Source of the DNA: Thermoflexus sp042408815
GTDB lineage: Bacteria; Chloroflexota; Anaerolineae; Thermoflexales; Thermoflexaceae
Direction: 5' to 3'
Assembly: GCF_042408815.1 (NCBI RefSeq)
Contig: NZ_JBHOQR010000008.1
Coordinates: 1 to 55,237 of the forward strand
DNA length: 55,237 bases
This document shows, piece by piece, positions 26,078-35,132 of this stretch; the stretch's first letter is position 1, and each line of letters starts with the position of its first letter. Both the position numbers and the translations under genes were made by a program. The notes below the pieces were generated by a model, which worked only from the letters and a program-made list of their open reading frames with translations, had not been told where the DNA came from and did no database searches.

Positions 26078-27331
26078 TCAGGCCGTCCGATAAAAGGTCC
26101 TCCGCACAACCTCCAACCCCTCGATGAGGCGATCCACTTCCTCAAGCGTGTTGTAAAGATAGAAGCTGGCCCGGGCGGTCGCGGTGAGCCCCAGGCGCTC
26201 GTGCAGGGGCATGGCGCAGTGATGGCCGGCCCGGATACAGATCCCTTCTCGATCCAGGATCGTCGCGATGTCGTGGGGGTGCACCCGATCCATCGCAAAG
26301 GACACCACGCCCCCGCGCTCGGCCGGGGGAGGGCCAACGATCCGGACGCCTGGGATTTCGCTCAGCCGTTCCATCGCATAGGCTGCCAGCATCTGCTCGT
26401 GGCGGTGAATGGCCTCCAGGCCGATGCGGCTCAGGTAATCCACCGCCGCGCCCAGGCCGATGGCCTCGGCGATCGCTGGGGTTCCAGCCTCGAACTTATA
26501 GGGGAGGTCATTCCACTCCGCGCCTGCAAAGGTGACCCGGCGGATCATATCACCGCCGCCCAGGAAGGGCGGCATGGCCTCCAGGAGCTCCCGTCGTCCC
26601 CACAGCACGCCGATGCCCGTCGGCCCACACATCTTGTGACCGGAGAAAGCCAGGAAATCGCATCCCAGTTCCTGCACGTTCACCGGGATGTGGGGCACTC
26701 CCTGGGCCCCATCGACCAGCACGATCGCCCCCGCGGCATGGGCCTTCTCTATAATCGGTCGCAGCGGATTGATGGTCCCCAGAACATTGGACATCATCGT
26801 CACCGCCACCAGGCGGGTCCGTTCAGTGATCAGCGCATCCAAGAGATCCAGCCGCAGACGGCCCTCCTCATCGATCGGGATGTAGCGGATGCGAAGCCCC
26901 TTTTCCTGAGCGATCAGGAACCAGGGGACCAGGTTGCTGTGATGCTCCATTTCGGTGAGGAGGATCTCATCGCCCTCCCGGAGAGAAGGACGGGCCCAGG
27001 CGTAGGCGACCAGGTTGATGGCTTCCGTGGTGTTCCGGGTGAAGATGATCTCCTTGGGAGAGGCGGCGCCGATGAAGGCAGCGATCTTACGGCGGGCTTC
27101 CTCATAAAGGGCCGTCGCCCGTTCACTCAGCATGTAAACTCCCCGGTGAACGTTCGCATGGGTGGTCCGATAGTATTCGTTCATCGCCTCGATCACCGGG
27201 AGCGGCTTCTGGGAGCTGGCCGCGCTGTCCAGGAAGACCAGAGGTTTCCCATGGATCGTCTGCTGGAGGATGGGGAAATCCGACCGGATGCGTTCGACAT
27301 CCAGTTCTGTTCGCAACGCCACGCTCTTCAT
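26078..27331 (-). CDS. sufS: Cysteine desulfurase SufS
   Basis: This 417-residue class V aminotransferase-fold enzyme removes sulfur from cysteine for Fe-S cluster assembly. The PLP lysine is K233 (SGHKMCGPTGIGVLWG) and the persulfide-forming cysteine is C372 (RAGHHCAMPLH), which is typical of the SufS/group II type. The ATG at 27331 follows GCGGAGGG. It is the last gene of the sufC-sufB-sufD-sufS series. No SufE or SufU sulfur acceptor is encoded in this window. Confidence 0.95.
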   Translation of the reverse strand: MKSVALRTELDVERIRSDFPILQQTIHGKPLVFLDSAASSQKPLPVIEAMNEYYRTTHANVHRGVYMLSERATALYEEARRKIAAFIGAASPKEIIFTRNTTEAINLVAYAWARPSLREGDEILLTEMEHHSNLVPWFLIAQEKGLRIRYIPIDEEGRLRLDLLDALITERTRLVAVTMMSNVLGTINPLRPIIEKAHAAGAIVLVDGAQGVPHIPVNVQELGCDFLAFSGHKMCGPTGIGVLWGRRELLEAMPPFLGGGDMIRRVTFAGAEWNDLPYKFEAGTPAIAEAIGLGAAVDYLSRIGLEAIHRHEQMLAAYAMERLSEIPGVRIVGPPPAERGGVVSFAMDRVHPHDIATILDREGICIRAGHHCAMPLHERLGLTATARASFYLYNTLEEVDRLIEGLEVVRRTFYRTA

Positions 27332-27497
27332 ATGGCCCTCCGCGAAGGTTCGCACCAACCCTCATTTTAACGCGACTCGTTCTCGAATCCTCTTCTTCCG
27401 GCCAGGGTAGATCGGGCAGGGGGCTTGGCCACCCACCCCATTCATTCCAGATCCTCACCTGCGGATGCGGAAGGCCCTCCTGGCGATTCTGGGATCT

Positions 27498-28835
27498 TCA
27501 GAACTCTTCCTCAGGTGGGACGCCCAGCTTGCGGTGAATAATGGCATCTGCCTGGCGTCGGATATCGGGCACCGGAATGCGATCCAGAACCGGAGCGAAA
27601 AATCCTTCCACAATCAGGCGGGTAGCGACGGCACGAGAGAGCCCGCGGGACATCAGATAGAAAAGTTCCTCTTCATTGATCTGCCCCACGGTCGCGCCAT
27701 GGGTGCACCGCAGGTCGTTGGCCATAATTTCCAGGCCCGGGATGGAATCCGCGCGGGCGTGTGGGGAAAGGATGAGATTGCGGTTCGCCTGATAGGCGTC
27801 GGTTTTCTGAGCCCCCGGGTGCGCCCGGATCATCCCCTGCCATACAGAGCGGGCGCGATCTTTAAGGGCGACCTTGTAAAGCAGATCGCTCTTGGTATAA
27901 GGGGCGATGTGATCCTGCTCCGTGTCGTAATCCGCATGTTGCTGGCCGTCCAGGAAGAAGATGCCCGACATATAAGCTGTAGCGCCGCGGCCGATCAGGG
28001 CGACCTCCAGGAACGTCTTGGTGATCCCTCCACCCATCCCGATCACTACCCAATCCAGGGTGCTATCGCGGTCCACGAAGGCTCGTTCGTGGGTGAAATT
28101 CCACATATAGCGTCCCCAGTTCTGGAGGGCGATGTAGGTCAGCCGTGCGTTCTCCTTCAGGTGGATCTCCACAGTTCCGTTATGGAAGGCGTCCCCCACC
28201 GCATCGTCGGCCAGGCGCTCATCGATAAAGGTCACCTGCGCGCCGGGCTCCACCACGAGCAGGATGCGGGAGAGATCCGTGGGCGCGCCGTGCAACCCGA
28301 TCACGGCGCGCAAAGGCAGTGGGATCTCCAGATCCCGGGGCACATAGAGGAAGATCCCGTTACGCCAGAACGCGGCGTTCATCGCCGCGAAAAATCCATC
28401 CCCCGGCCGCACAACCTGGCCCAGATAGGGGGCGACCCGATCGGGATGCTCCCGGATCGCGGTCAGCAGATCCGTGAAGATCAATCCCCGGCGCTCCAGC
28501 TGTTCGTCTGCCCAGCGAAGCAGAGGACGACCGTTGAACAGCAATAACCCTCCGGCCAGATCGTCCCGCCGCTCTGGGATCTGCCGCATTTCCTCCGGCG
28601 GGGTTGCCCCATCGCTCACGATCACCGTCGCCAGCTCTTCGATGGCTAGAGCCCGGATATCGGTGCGCCGCCATGCCTCATCACTGGGCCCCGGTTTGGG
28701 GGTCTCGCGCAGGATCTGCCAGGCCTCCCGGCGGGCCTGACGGAGCCATTCAGGTTCCTCGCGGGTCTCCAGAAACGCTTTGAACGCTTCGGGGCCAATG
28801 CCCCGGGCCTCTCGAAGAAGATGAATTTCCGCCAT
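27498..28835 (-). CDS. sufD: Fe-S cluster assembly protein SufD
   Basis: This 445-residue beta-helical scaffold protein is homologous to SufB and forms the SufBC2D complex. Family features include GDGFFAAMNAAFWRNGIFLYVPRD and the C-terminal 'LMSRGLSRAVATRLIVEGFF'. The ATG at 28835 is favoured by an upstream GAGGAGG (spacing about 11); the frame stays open further upstream but that part looks non-coding. It lies between sufB and sufS, separated from each by about 165 bases, more than within the rest of the cluster. Confidence 0.93.
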   Translation of the reverse strand: MAEIHLLREARGIGPEAFKAFLETREEPEWLRQARREAWQILRETPKPGPSDEAWRRTDIRALAIEELATVIVSDGATPPEEMRQIPERRDDLAGGLLLFNGRPLLRWADEQLERRGLIFTDLLTAIREHPDRVAPYLGQVVRPGDGFFAAMNAAFWRNGIFLYVPRDLEIPLPLRAVIGLHGAPTDLSRILLVVEPGAQVTFIDERLADDAVGDAFHNGTVEIHLKENARLTYIALQNWGRYMWNFTHERAFVDRDSTLDWVVIGMGGGITKTFLEVALIGRGATAYMSGIFFLDGQQHADYDTEQDHIAPYTKSDLLYKVALKDRARSVWQGMIRAHPGAQKTDAYQANRNLILSPHARADSIPGLEIMANDLRCTHGATVGQINEEELFYLMSRGLSRAVATRLIVEGFFAPVLDRIPVPDIRRQADAIIHRKLGVPPEEEF

Positions 28836-29000
28836 GGGATACTGGAACCTCCTCGAGGCTTGCGCCCTAAGGTGGATAGGCGCGCAGGATGTGGAGGGCA
28901 AGCGAAGCCGGCGTTTGCTGGGCGCGGGGCGCCCCGGCCCATCTTTCCGTAGGCCGGAGCGCCACCGATCGCCCGACCTCCTCCTGCAACCTCGGCAGGA

Positions 29001-30407
29001 TTAACCTACCGAGCCGGACATCTGCAGGCGGATGAGCCGGTTCATTTCCACTGCGTATTCCATCGGCAGCTCCTTCACCAAAGGCTCGACGAAGCCAGTG
29101 ACGATCATCGCCGCTGCCTCCTCCTGAGGGATACCCCGGCTCATCAGGTAGAACAGCTGCTCGTCGCTGATCTTGCTCACCGTGGCCTCGTGGCCGATGG
29201 TGACGTTGTCCTCCTCGATCTCCATATACGGATACGTGTCCGAGCGCGAGATCTCGTCCAGGATCAGGGCATCACAGTTGACGCTAACCACGGAGCCTTC
29301 TGCGCCAGGGTAGACCCGCACTAGGCCTCGATAGGAGGTGCGCCCTCCATCCTTGCTGATGGATTTGGAGATGATGCGAGAGCGGGTGTGGGGCGCCGCG
29401 TGGATTGCCTTCCCACCTGCGTCCTGATGCTGGCCGCGGCCCGCAAAAGCGATGGAGAGAATCTCCCCACGGGCCCCCGGCTCCATCAGGTAAACGCTTG
29501 GATACTTCATCGTCACCTTAGAGCCCAGATTACAATCCACCCATTCCATCACCGCGTCGCGGTAAACCACCGCCCGCTTGGTCACCAAGTTGTAGACATT
29601 GGTGGACCAGTTCTGAATCGTGGTGTAGCGGACGCGAGCGCCTGGCTTGACGATGATCTCCACCACCGCACTGTGCAGGGAGTCCGTGGTGTAGATAGGC
29701 GCAGTGCAGCCCTCCACATAATGCACGAATGCCCCTTCCTCCGCGATGATCAGCGTCCGCTCGAACTGCCCCACGTTCTGGGCGTTGATGCGGAAGTAGG
29801 CCTGGAGGGGCAAATCCACGTGGACCCCGGGCGGCACATAAATGAAAGAGCCGCCGGACCAGACCGCGGAGTTCAAGGCGGCGAACTTGTTGTCATCGGG
29901 TGGGACCACTGTACCGAAATACTCCCGCACCAGGTCCGGATACTCCCGCACGGCCGTATCGGTGTCCACGAAGATCACGCCCAGCTTGCGCAGATGCTCC
30001 TGGAGGTTGTGATACACGACCTCGGACTCATACTGCGCTCCCACCCCCGCCAGGAACTTGCGCTCCGCCTCGGGGATCCCGAGGAGCTCGAAGGTGCGCC
30101 GGATCTCCTCGGGCACTTCGTCCCAGGAGCGGCTCTTTTTGTCCGTGGGCTTGATGTAGTAGTAGATGTCATCGAAATTGATCCCCGAGAGATCCGCGCC
30201 CCATGAGGGCATGGGCTTGGCGAGGAAGATCTCCAGGGCCTGCAGGCGGAACTCCCGCATCCAGTCCGGCTCCCCCTTAAGCCAGGAGATCTCCTCCACG
30301 ATCTCCCGGGAGAGGCCCTTGCGGGCCTTGTAGACGTAGCGCTCGGGCATCGAGAACCCGTATTTATACGTGCCCAGCTCGCTCAGATCGAAGGTCTCCG
30401 TCGCCAT
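29001..30407 (-). CDS. sufB: Fe-S cluster assembly scaffold SufB
   Basis: This 468-residue protein is the core scaffold of the SufBCD complex. It includes FAALNSAVWSGGSFIYVPPG, a Cys in YVEGCTAPIY, and IGHEATVSKISDEQLFYLMS near the C-terminus. No intein is present, although SufB is a common intein site. The ATG at 30407 follows GGAAGGGAGG. It starts 14 bases after the sufC stop, so the two are co-translated. Confidence 0.95.
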   Translation of the reverse strand: MATETFDLSELGTYKYGFSMPERYVYKARKGLSREIVEEISWLKGEPDWMREFRLQALEIFLAKPMPSWGADLSGINFDDIYYYIKPTDKKSRSWDEVPEEIRRTFELLGIPEAERKFLAGVGAQYESEVVYHNLQEHLRKLGVIFVDTDTAVREYPDLVREYFGTVVPPDDNKFAALNSAVWSGGSFIYVPPGVHVDLPLQAYFRINAQNVGQFERTLIIAEEGAFVHYVEGCTAPIYTTDSLHSAVVEIIVKPGARVRYTTIQNWSTNVYNLVTKRAVVYRDAVMEWVDCNLGSKVTMKYPSVYLMEPGARGEILSIAFAGRGQHQDAGGKAIHAAPHTRSRIISKSISKDGGRTSYRGLVRVYPGAEGSVVSVNCDALILDEISRSDTYPYMEIEEDNVTIGHEATVSKISDEQLFYLMSRGIPQEEAAAMIVTGFVEPLVKELPMEYAVEMNRLIRLQMSGSVG

Positions 30408-30421
30408 GATCCCTCCCTTCC

Positions 30422-31201
30422 TTATGCCGTGGATTGCTCGGCGAATTGTTCCCGCAGCCACTCGTAGCCTTTCTCCTCCAGCTCCAGGGCCAGCTCCGGC
30501 CCGCCGGAGGCCACGATTTGGCCGTTATACATCACGTGGACGAAATGGGGCTTAACATAGTTCAGGATCCGCTGGTAGTGGGTGATCAACAGGATCCCCA
30601 TGTGAGGGCCGAAGATCCGGTTGATCCCCTCGGCCACCGTGCGCACCCCGTCAATGTCCAACCCCGAGTCCGTCTCATCCAGGATGGCCATCTCCGGCTG
30701 GAGCACGGCCATCTGGAGGATCTCCAGGCGCTTCTTCTCGCCGCCGGAGAAGCCGTCGTTGACATAGCGAGCCGCGAAGGAATCCTCCAGCCCGAGTAGG
30801 GCCAGCTTCTCCCGGAGGAGCTTCCGGAACTCTGGGATCGGGATCCCTTTGTCTTCAGGGTTCAGGCGCTTGCGGCGCTCATTGAGGGCGGTGCGCAGGA
30901 AGTTCGCCACTGTGACCCCGGGCACTGCCACCGGATACTGGAAGGCTAGAAACAGGCCCAGATGCGCCCGCTCATCCGGGGGAAGCTCCAGAATGTTCTG
31001 TCCCTTCCAGAGCACCTCTCCCTGCTCCACGGCATAAGCGGGATGCCCCATCAGAACATACGCGAGAGTGGTCTTGCCGGAACCGTTCGGGCCCATCAAG
31101 GCATGGATCTCCCCCTTGCGAACCGTCAGGTTCACCCCCCGTAGGACAGGTTTGCCCTCTACCCGAACGTGCAGGTCCCGAATGATCAGCGCATCTTCCA
31201 T
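30422..31201 (-). CDS. sufC: Fe-S assembly ATPase SufC
   Basis: This 259-residue ABC-type ATPase has Walker A GPNGSGKT, the signature FSGGEKKRLE and Walker B MAILDETDSGLD. SufC powers the SufBCD complex and is soluble, not a transporter. The ATG at 31201 follows GGGAGGT. It is the first gene of sufCBDS, about 145 bases downstream of the leftward promoter at 31352-31380. Confidence 0.95.
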   Translation of the reverse strand: MEDALIIRDLHVRVEGKPVLRGVNLTVRKGEIHALMGPNGSGKTTLAYVLMGHPAYAVEQGEVLWKGQNILELPPDERAHLGLFLAFQYPVAVPGVTVANFLRTALNERRKRLNPEDKGIPIPEFRKLLREKLALLGLEDSFAARYVNDGFSGGEKKRLEILQMAVLQPEMAILDETDSGLDIDGVRTVAEGINRIFGPHMGILLITHYQRILNYVKPHFVHVMYNGQIVASGGPELALELEEKGYEWLREQFAEQSTA

Positions 31202-31349
31202 CGTCGCCTGACCTCCCGATCGATAGGTGTGGGATTTCCCACGCTCTTGCCACGCCTTCGTCAGCACAAAAGAGGAGAGGAGAAACCGAAGCCGGCGATC
31301 CATCTCCCGGGGTAGGGAGGGCTCCCTCTCCCGCTTCTGGACTCCGGCC

Positions 31350-31435
31350 TTATCTTACCACGCCAACCTGTGTTTGTCAATACTTTTCATAGAAATCAGA
31401 AAAATTGACAATCGGAGCACGGTTCGGTAAGATAA
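31350..31435. promoter_or_regulatory. Mirror-symmetric divergent promoters of sufCBDS and sufR
   Basis: Two sigma-70-type promoters face away from each other with identical boxes. Rightward: TTGACA (31405-31410), 17 bp, TAAGAT (31428-31433). Leftward: TTGACA (complement of 31375-31380), 17 bp, TAAGAT (complement of 31352-31357). The inverted pairs TTGTCAAT/ATTGACAA (31374-31381, 31404-31411) and TTATCTTACC/GGTAAGATAA (31350-31359, 31426-31435) share one centre of symmetry between 31392 and 31393. The AT-rich 24 bp between the -35 boxes, containing TTTCATAGAAA (31385-31395), is a candidate operator for the SufR-like protein. The rest of the 319-bp gap holds the two leaders. Confidence 0.85.
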
Positions 31436-31520
31436 AGGGGGAAGCTGCCGGGGGGCGGATAGAGGGCCTGGGGCTGGAGACTCATGGTCAGGCGATGGGG
31501 TTAGGAAAAAGGAGCGGTCG

Positions 31521-32177
31521 ATGAGCCAGACCCGTCAGCAAATCCTGCAGCGTTTAAAGGAACGGGGGCGGATGACTGTCGCTCAGCTCGCGGAAGAGCT
31601 GGGCCTGACGCCAGTTACTGTTCATTATCACTTAAATATCCTGCAGCGTCAAGGGCTGGTGGATGCCCAGCTGGAGCGTCGGGGTGTAGGGCGGCCCCGG
31701 TTGATCTTCTTCCTGCGGGAGGAGGCCCTTTCCCAGTTTCCCCATGGCTATCATCGACTGGCTGCCCGTCTCCTGAACGAATTGAAAGCCCGTTTGCCAG
31801 AGGAAGAAATCCACCGCCTGTTCATCGCGATGGCCCGGGAGATCGCAGTGGAACACGGAGAACGGGTGCGGGCCTGTAAGACTCTGGAGGAGAAGCTGGA
31901 GGCGCTGGTCGAGCTGCTGGGGGAGGAGGGCTTCCTGGCCCGCTGGGAGCAGCTGGGCAATGAGCTGCGCTTGCATCAATATAACTGCCCATATAACTAT
32001 GTGGTCCATCACCATCCGGAAGTGTGCGATCTGGACCGCACCCTGATCGCCATGACGCTGGGAGCTGATGTGGAGCGCTCCAGTTGCATTTTAAGCGGGG
32101 ATGTGTGCTGCACCTTTATCATCAAGCCGCAGTCCGGCCCGCTCTCTGTGGAGCTTCCCTCAGGGACCCACGGATAA
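31521..32177 (+). CDS. sufR: SufR-like iron-sulfur transcriptional regulator
   Basis: This 218-residue protein has an N-terminal winged helix (MTVAQLAEELGLTPVTVHYHLNILQRQGLV, about residues 18-47). C-terminal cysteines follow: C156 and C169 with 12 residues between them, then C189, C196 and C197. SufR repressors carry a C-X12-C pair and bind a [4Fe-4S] cluster, repressing suf when clusters are abundant. The divergent position to sufCBDS is the usual arrangement. The spacing of the third and fourth cysteines differs from the cyanobacterial protein. ATG 31521 lies about 80 bases after the predicted start of transcription. Confidence 0.87.
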   Translation: MSQTRQQILQRLKERGRMTVAQLAEELGLTPVTVHYHLNILQRQGLVDAQLERRGVGRPRLIFFLREEALSQFPHGYHRLAARLLNELKARLPEEEIHRLFIAMAREIAVEHGERVRACKTLEEKLEALVELLGEEGFLARWEQLGNELRLHQYNCPYNYVVHHHPEVCDLDRTLIAMTLGADVERSSCILSGDVCCTFIIKPQSGPLSVELPSGTHG

Positions 32178-32304
32178 GCGGGAGGGAAGGCGGGTGGCCT
32201 TGCATGCGCGTTCGCGCCTTCCATAACGGCTTGGAGGGGCCATCCGCCCCGCTCCTTCAGACTCCCAGGGGAACATCCCAAGCCTACCTTTGAGGAGGAT
32301 GCCA

Positions 32305-32652
32305 ATGAGCGAGATGAATCCGAATGCTGCCTCTCCCTCCCCATCCTCGGCATCCCATGAGGAGCTGGTCCAGAAAATCCGGGAGGCCCTCCGCACGGTG
32401 GTGGATCCCGAGATCGGCATGAATGTAGTCCAGCTGGGCCTGATTCGGAATATTGAAATCCAGCCGGATCTCATTCAGATTACCATGATCCTCACCACCC
32501 CCTTCTGCCCGGCAGGCCCCTATCTTCTGGAGCAGGTGCGTTATGTGACCGAGCAAGTCACGGGCCGGCCGACGAAGGTGACGCTGAGCATGGAGATGTG
32601 GGATCCCTCTATGATGGAAGAGGAAGCGCTGGCGGAGTGGGGATTGTGGTAG
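32305..32652 (+). CDS. MIP18/DUF59 family Fe-S assembly factor (SufT-like)
   Basis: This 115-residue protein has the DUF59 core VVDPEIGMNVVQLGLI and TTPFCPAGPYLLEQV, with the single conserved Cys. SufT and related proteins help load Fe-S clusters into target proteins. The ATG at 32305 is preceded by GAGGAGG at a good distance; two earlier in-frame ATGs lie in or beside that site. It follows sufR by 127 bases in the same direction, consistent with a role in the suf system. Confidence 0.88.
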   Translation: MSEMNPNAASPSPSSASHEELVQKIREALRTVVDPEIGMNVVQLGLIRNIEIQPDLIQITMILTTPFCPAGPYLLEQVRYVTEQVTGRPTKVTLSMEMWDPSMMEEEALAEWGLW

Positions 32653-32696
32653 GGAAGGGATAGCCGGAGGGAGCGGACCTCTTTCCCAACACGCTC

Positions 32697-34730
32697 TCAG
32701 GGGGCCGGAAGGATCACGCTGTGATCCTCCGGCTGTTTTCCATCCCACTCCACTATTGCCCGTTCTCCGCTCTCCAGGTCGTAGAGCCCAATCCGAAGGG
32801 CAGCGGGTCGTAGGCCGGCGGGGATCGGGTGGCGATCGATGATCTGATCCCCTGGGCGCCAGGCATCGGCCGGCGCGAGCCCGCCGGCCATCGGTCCATC
32901 GGCTTGACCGATCATCCGTCCCTCCGGGTCAAGGAAGTGAACAAACACCTGCCATCGACGGTCCGGTATGGCTTCCGCTTCCCAGAGCAGGATCAGCTCT
33001 CCGGTGGATCTCTCCACCCGCCAGCCTCGGAGCACAATCCCCCCATCCAAGCGCGGGGCTGGATCCAGTTGGTTGAATTCCTCCTCCCACGTGGAAGCCT
33101 CTCTCACCAGCCAGATGCGATGCAGCGGGATCCAGCTCAGATCCTCCCGGAACACATAGATGGCGTGATCCTGCAGCGCGTCCCGAAGCTCGTTGAAGCC
33201 CATGGGGGGCGCTGGCGTGAACCAGTTCGGATAGAGCGCCTCCACTCGTGCGCTCCGCACCCACCCTGCCGGCCGATCCGTCAGATCCGGCCCGCCGTTG
33301 ATCCGGATATACCAGGCCAGCTGCCGATCGTCCGTGATCAGCACGGCCCCTGCTCCTCCATAGGGATAAGGATCGTAACGGGCCCGGAACCAGCGATAGC
33401 CCACGTTATAAGGCAGGTTCACGAAGATCATGGGATGCGCTTCCGCTGCTCGGGCGGCCTGGGCCATTCCCCGGAGGATCGTGGTTGCATCCTGATAATA
33501 GCCCAGCGAGCTGGTGAGGAACAGAAGGGCAATGGTCAGCGTACCTCCCATGATCGCTCCGGCGGCGATACGACCCCATATTCCCCGCCGCCGGATGCCC
33601 TCCAGGACGCCGGCCCAGGCTAGGGCGCTCCAGAGACCGGGGATAAGCAGCATTCGCGGATAGTTCATCATGCCGGAAGCGGGGCCCCAGAAGATCAGTG
33701 CCGGGGCTATGCTGACCCCAAATCCCCAGAACCCCAGGGGGACTGTCCATCGGGGCCGAGCCCACCGGGCCATTCCCACCGTGATTCCCAAGCCCAGCCC
33801 CAGGAAGGCCCAATCCTCGGGTCGCAGCGCCCGCAGGAGGATCGGTCGGGGTGCGAACAGGGCCTTCCACAGGGCCCCCAAGATCGGCCCCAGAGGATAC
33901 AGCCAGCCCTGCATAGCATAGAGGCTGCTTTCTAGGGTGAAGATAGGCAGGGCCAGGACGCCCGGGTCGCCCCGGGGAAGGGTGCGCCAGAACAGCATGT
34001 AACCGGCTCCCAGGGCGAAGCCCATCGGGATGGCGCGACCCAAAACGGGGAACCGGCCCGGGCGCGTCACCGCGATCCCCACCAGCCATGCCGGCCAGAC
34101 AATGCCGGTCTCGTGGGAGAGGATGGCGGCCAGATAAGCTCCCAGGCCTGCGAGGACGCTTCCCATGGTCCCCCGGGAGCCGGGGCGGAGGATCGCCAGG
34201 GTGGCGATCAGCATCCAGAACAGGGCGAGGCTGTGGACGGATCCCATCACGAAGGCGATGGGTTCGTGGGCGAAGGGGAAGAGGCCGAACAGTGCCGTCG
34301 CGCTCCAGGCGAGGGCGGGCGAGGCTCCCAGACGCCGGAGGATCACATAGCCCATGGCCGTGTTCAGCATGTGCGTGCCCAGGGTGAGAAAGTGGAAAAC
34401 GGCGCCGTCGTAACCGAACCCCCGCTGGACTAGCCAGAACACTGACATCGAGAGCGGCCGGTAGTGGAGGAAACCCTGAGCGCTCTGAAAAAGGGTGCGG
34501 GGATCTCGACGGGCGAGGACGGAGAAGAGGAGATCGTCGGAGAAGAAGCCGACGGAAAGCACGGGCATGTAAAGGGCGAAGATCAAAAGGAAGAGAATGC
34601 TCCCACTCCAGGCTCTGCGGATCCGGAAGGGGCGTTCTATCAAAGGTGGGAAGACGAGTGGAGCCCGCTGCATCGGCGATTCTTTCCGAACTTTTTCCAT
34701 GGGATAAGGGAGTATCGGTAGCCGGGACAT
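32697..34730 (-). CDS. GT-C-like polytopic membrane protein with C-terminal beta domain
   Basis: This 677-residue protein has about ten membrane helices in residues 35-440 and a soluble C-terminal region. GFFSDDLLF after the first helix resembles the acidic loop motif of GT-C glycosyltransferases (dolichyl-phosphate-mannose-type). The C-terminus (LILLWEAEAIPDRRWQVFVHFLDPEG to LRIGLYDLESGERA) is a beta-rich module often attached to such proteins in Chloroflexota (from memory, not verified). It probably transfers sugars from a lipid carrier at the cell surface, but donor and acceptor are unknown. It starts 12 bases after dgkA. Confidence 0.7.
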   Translation of the reverse strand: MSRLPILPYPMEKVRKESPMQRAPLVFPPLIERPFRIRRAWSGSILFLLIFALYMPVLSVGFFSDDLLFSVLARRDPRTLFQSAQGFLHYRPLSMSVFWLVQRGFGYDGAVFHFLTLGTHMLNTAMGYVILRRLGASPALAWSATALFGLFPFAHEPIAFVMGSVHSLALFWMLIATLAILRPGSRGTMGSVLAGLGAYLAAILSHETGIVWPAWLVGIAVTRPGRFPVLGRAIPMGFALGAGYMLFWRTLPRGDPGVLALPIFTLESSLYAMQGWLYPLGPILGALWKALFAPRPILLRALRPEDWAFLGLGLGITVGMARWARPRWTVPLGFWGFGVSIAPALIFWGPASGMMNYPRMLLIPGLWSALAWAGVLEGIRRRGIWGRIAAGAIMGGTLTIALLFLTSSLGYYQDATTILRGMAQAARAAEAHPMIFVNLPYNVGYRWFRARYDPYPYGGAGAVLITDDRQLAWYIRINGGPDLTDRPAGWVRSARVEALYPNWFTPAPPMGFNELRDALQDHAIYVFREDLSWIPLHRIWLVREASTWEEEFNQLDPAPRLDGGIVLRGWRVERSTGELILLWEAEAIPDRRWQVFVHFLDPEGRMIGQADGPMAGGLAPADAWRPGDQIIDRHPIPAGLRPAALRIGLYDLESGERAIVEWDGKQPEDHSVILPAP
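32705..32740 (+). terminator. Hairpin terminator for the DUF59 gene, inside the 3' end of the convergent gene
   Basis: CCGGAAGGATCAC (32705-32717) pairs with GTGATCCTCCGG (32721-32732) with one bulged base and a three-base loop, followed by CTGTTTTCC on the plus strand. It lies within the last codons of the opposing membrane-protein gene. The U-tract is short, so termination may be only partial. Confidence 0.45.
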
Positions 34731-34742
34731 GGACGTGCCCTC

Positions 34743-35132
34743 TTATGGGCTCAGGAGCATCCATAGCGCCGGCCCGAAGAGGGCCAGGCCGACCAGGACG
34801 GCAGCGATCGCGCATAGCAGGACCATCCCGGCGGACACGTCCTTGGCGATCCGGGCCAGCGGATGAGGATGCGGGCTGGTCAGGTCCACCACGGCCTCCA
34901 GCGCGGTGTTGAGCAGCTCCGCCGCCCAGACCATGGCGATGGTCAGAACCAGGATGGCCCAACGGAGTGCGTCGAAGCGAAACAATCCGGCCAGGGCCAC
35001 CACCATCGCTGTGATGACTGTGTGGATCCGCAGGTTCCGCTGCGTTCGCCAGGCATATCGCAGCCCAGCGAAGGCGAATCCAAAGCTTTCCCACACGGTG
35101 CGGGCGCGCACGCTGGCCGTTCCTCCCATCAC
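34743..35132 (-). CDS. dgkA: Diacylglycerol/undecaprenol kinase family protein
   Basis: This 129-residue integral membrane protein has three helices. The active-site signature AAELLNTALEAVVDL (about residues 69-83) and AKDVSAGMVLL (about 95-105) are intact. Gram-positive relatives phosphorylate undecaprenol, recycling the lipid carrier for cell-envelope glycans; this fits the GT-C-like gene just downstream. The GTG start overlaps the stop of the acyl-CoA synthetase gene (GTGA); the next codon is ATG. Confidence 0.92.
   Translation of the reverse strand: MMGGTASVRARTVWESFGFAFAGLRYAWRTQRNLRIHTVITAMVVALAGLFRFDALRWAILVLTIAMVWAAELLNTALEAVVDLTSPHPHPLARIAKDVSAGMVLLCAIAAVLVGLALFGPALWMLLSP

Noticed and set aside
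26042..27370. 442-codon plus-strand frame across sufS
   Set aside because: Antisense to a complete SufS with intact catalytic residues; no sequence features of a real protein.
30422..31201. ABC transporter ATPase
   Set aside because: Sequence and position between sufB and the suf promoter identify SufC; no permease is present.
33406..35094. 562-codon minus-strand frame spanning dgkA and the membrane protein
   Set aside because: An out-of-frame Arg/Pro/His-rich reading typical of GC-rich shadow frames; the overlapping dgkA and GT-C-like genes are well supported.
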